From positions 1 to 44,815 of the forward strand of contig NZ_CP039698.1 in assembly GCF_005145025.1 (NCBI RefSeq): a stretch of DNA of 44,815 bases, given 5' to 3'. Numbering within the stretch: the first letter of the stretch is position 1; each line of letters starts with the position of its first letter. Under the pieces are notes generated by a model. That model had not been told where the DNA came from, did no database searches, and worked only from the letters and a program-made list of their open reading frames with translations. Positions 44,605 to 44,815 of this stretch are shown in pieces. A program made the translations under genes and the position numbers. This stretch comes from Novosphingobium sp. EMRT-2 (lineage in GTDB: Bacteria; Pseudomonadota; Alphaproteobacteria; Sphingomonadales; Sphingomonadaceae).

Positions 44605-44815
44605 ATGCCTAAAACAGCCTTGTCATTCCCGCTTCTTGCCATCCTCGCGCTTGGTGGCTGTGCGACGCGCGAACCGGCATCCAATTTCGGCCGCCTCCCT
44701 CCGGGCAGTCGGAGCGAAGCGGCGAGGTCACGCCTTGGGGGCTGACTTATGGCGCGGCGTTAATGACCTCCAAGGTCTACCCGCACCTGGCAGCGGCGGC
44801 CGATGCAAACGCCAA
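44605..44815 (+). CDS. Serpin lipoprotein, 5' part cut by window end
   Basis: First 70 codons of the serpin read complete at 17759-19054. One C is missing near 44690, which breaks the frame after about 28 codons, and the window ends here. Confidence 0.7.

Larger units (their letters stand above)
26825..44815. repeat. Terminal redundancy, second copy of plasmid segment
   Basis: This is the repeat of 1-17970. It is cleaner from 26825 to about 41700, where istA, traG, repA and parA read intact. From about 41.7 kb to the window end it has many frame-breaking indels. Use it for genes at 26.8-38.3 kb, and use the first copy for traA and what follows. Confidence 0.93.

Overview
This GC-rich window is almost certainly one circular plasmid of about 26.86 kb, read through about 1.67 times. 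Bases 1-17970 recur in the same orientation as 26825-44815. In the well-resolved middle (about 9.9-14.8 kb against 36.8-41.7 kb) the offset is a constant 26,859 bases. Reading frames are broken by scattered 1-2 base indels only near the two window ends (about 1-9 kb and 41.7-44.8 kb), as expected for unpolished ends of a circular contig that was never trimmed. A clean single unit is roughly 14,800-41,658. The host is probably a sphingomonad (Alphaproteobacteria): the Ti-type traA/traC/traD/traG set, an EcfG-like sigma factor, an HWE-type kinase and the GC-rich codon use all fit, but no species can be named.

Backbone. The origin (about 35.78-36.10 kb; earlier copy 8.93-9.24 kb) has seven iterons running into the start of repA, an AT-rich stretch and an exact DnaA box. 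Next to it is a partition locus: a ParA ATPase, a small protein with a ribbon-helix-helix-like C-terminus, and three clusters of CATG spaced exactly 8 bases apart. A YafQ/DinJ-type toxin-antitoxin pair, a serine resolvase with a res-like site, and a frameshifted SprT-like gene complete it. A minus-strand operon (GFA enzyme, traC, traD, SIMPL lipoprotein, small ORF, traG) diverges from a plus-strand operon starting with the traA relaxase, with an oriT-like hairpin between them. No type IV secretion genes are present, so the plasmid looks mobilizable rather than self-transmissible.

Cargo. The traA operon continues through a DUF6118-like membrane protein, a 45-residue membrane peptide and a DUF1971 protein into a lipoprotein serpin, followed 47 bases later by a secreted six-cysteine protein whose mature N-terminus resembles TIMP/NTR inhibitors. 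Then come a WGR protein, a VOC protein and a WGR gene remnant. A stress/signalling block follows: EcfG-like sigma factor, GGDEF cyclase, single-domain response regulator, HWE-like kinase, globin and PRC-barrel protein. A roughly 159-base multibranched inverted-repeat structure lies between the sigma factor and the GGDEF gene.

Mobile elements. An IS5-family element (814 bp, TA target duplication) and an IS21-family element (2,489 bp) sit behind two small lipoprotein genes. IS5 splits a third exported-protein gene after codon 5. IS21 cuts off that gene's 3' end and also the 3' end of a histidine-phosphatase gene, with no visible target duplication. The most interesting leads are the 8-base CATG partition arrays, the multibranched structure, the serpin/TIMP-like pair in a relaxase operon, and the two diverged traG alleles.
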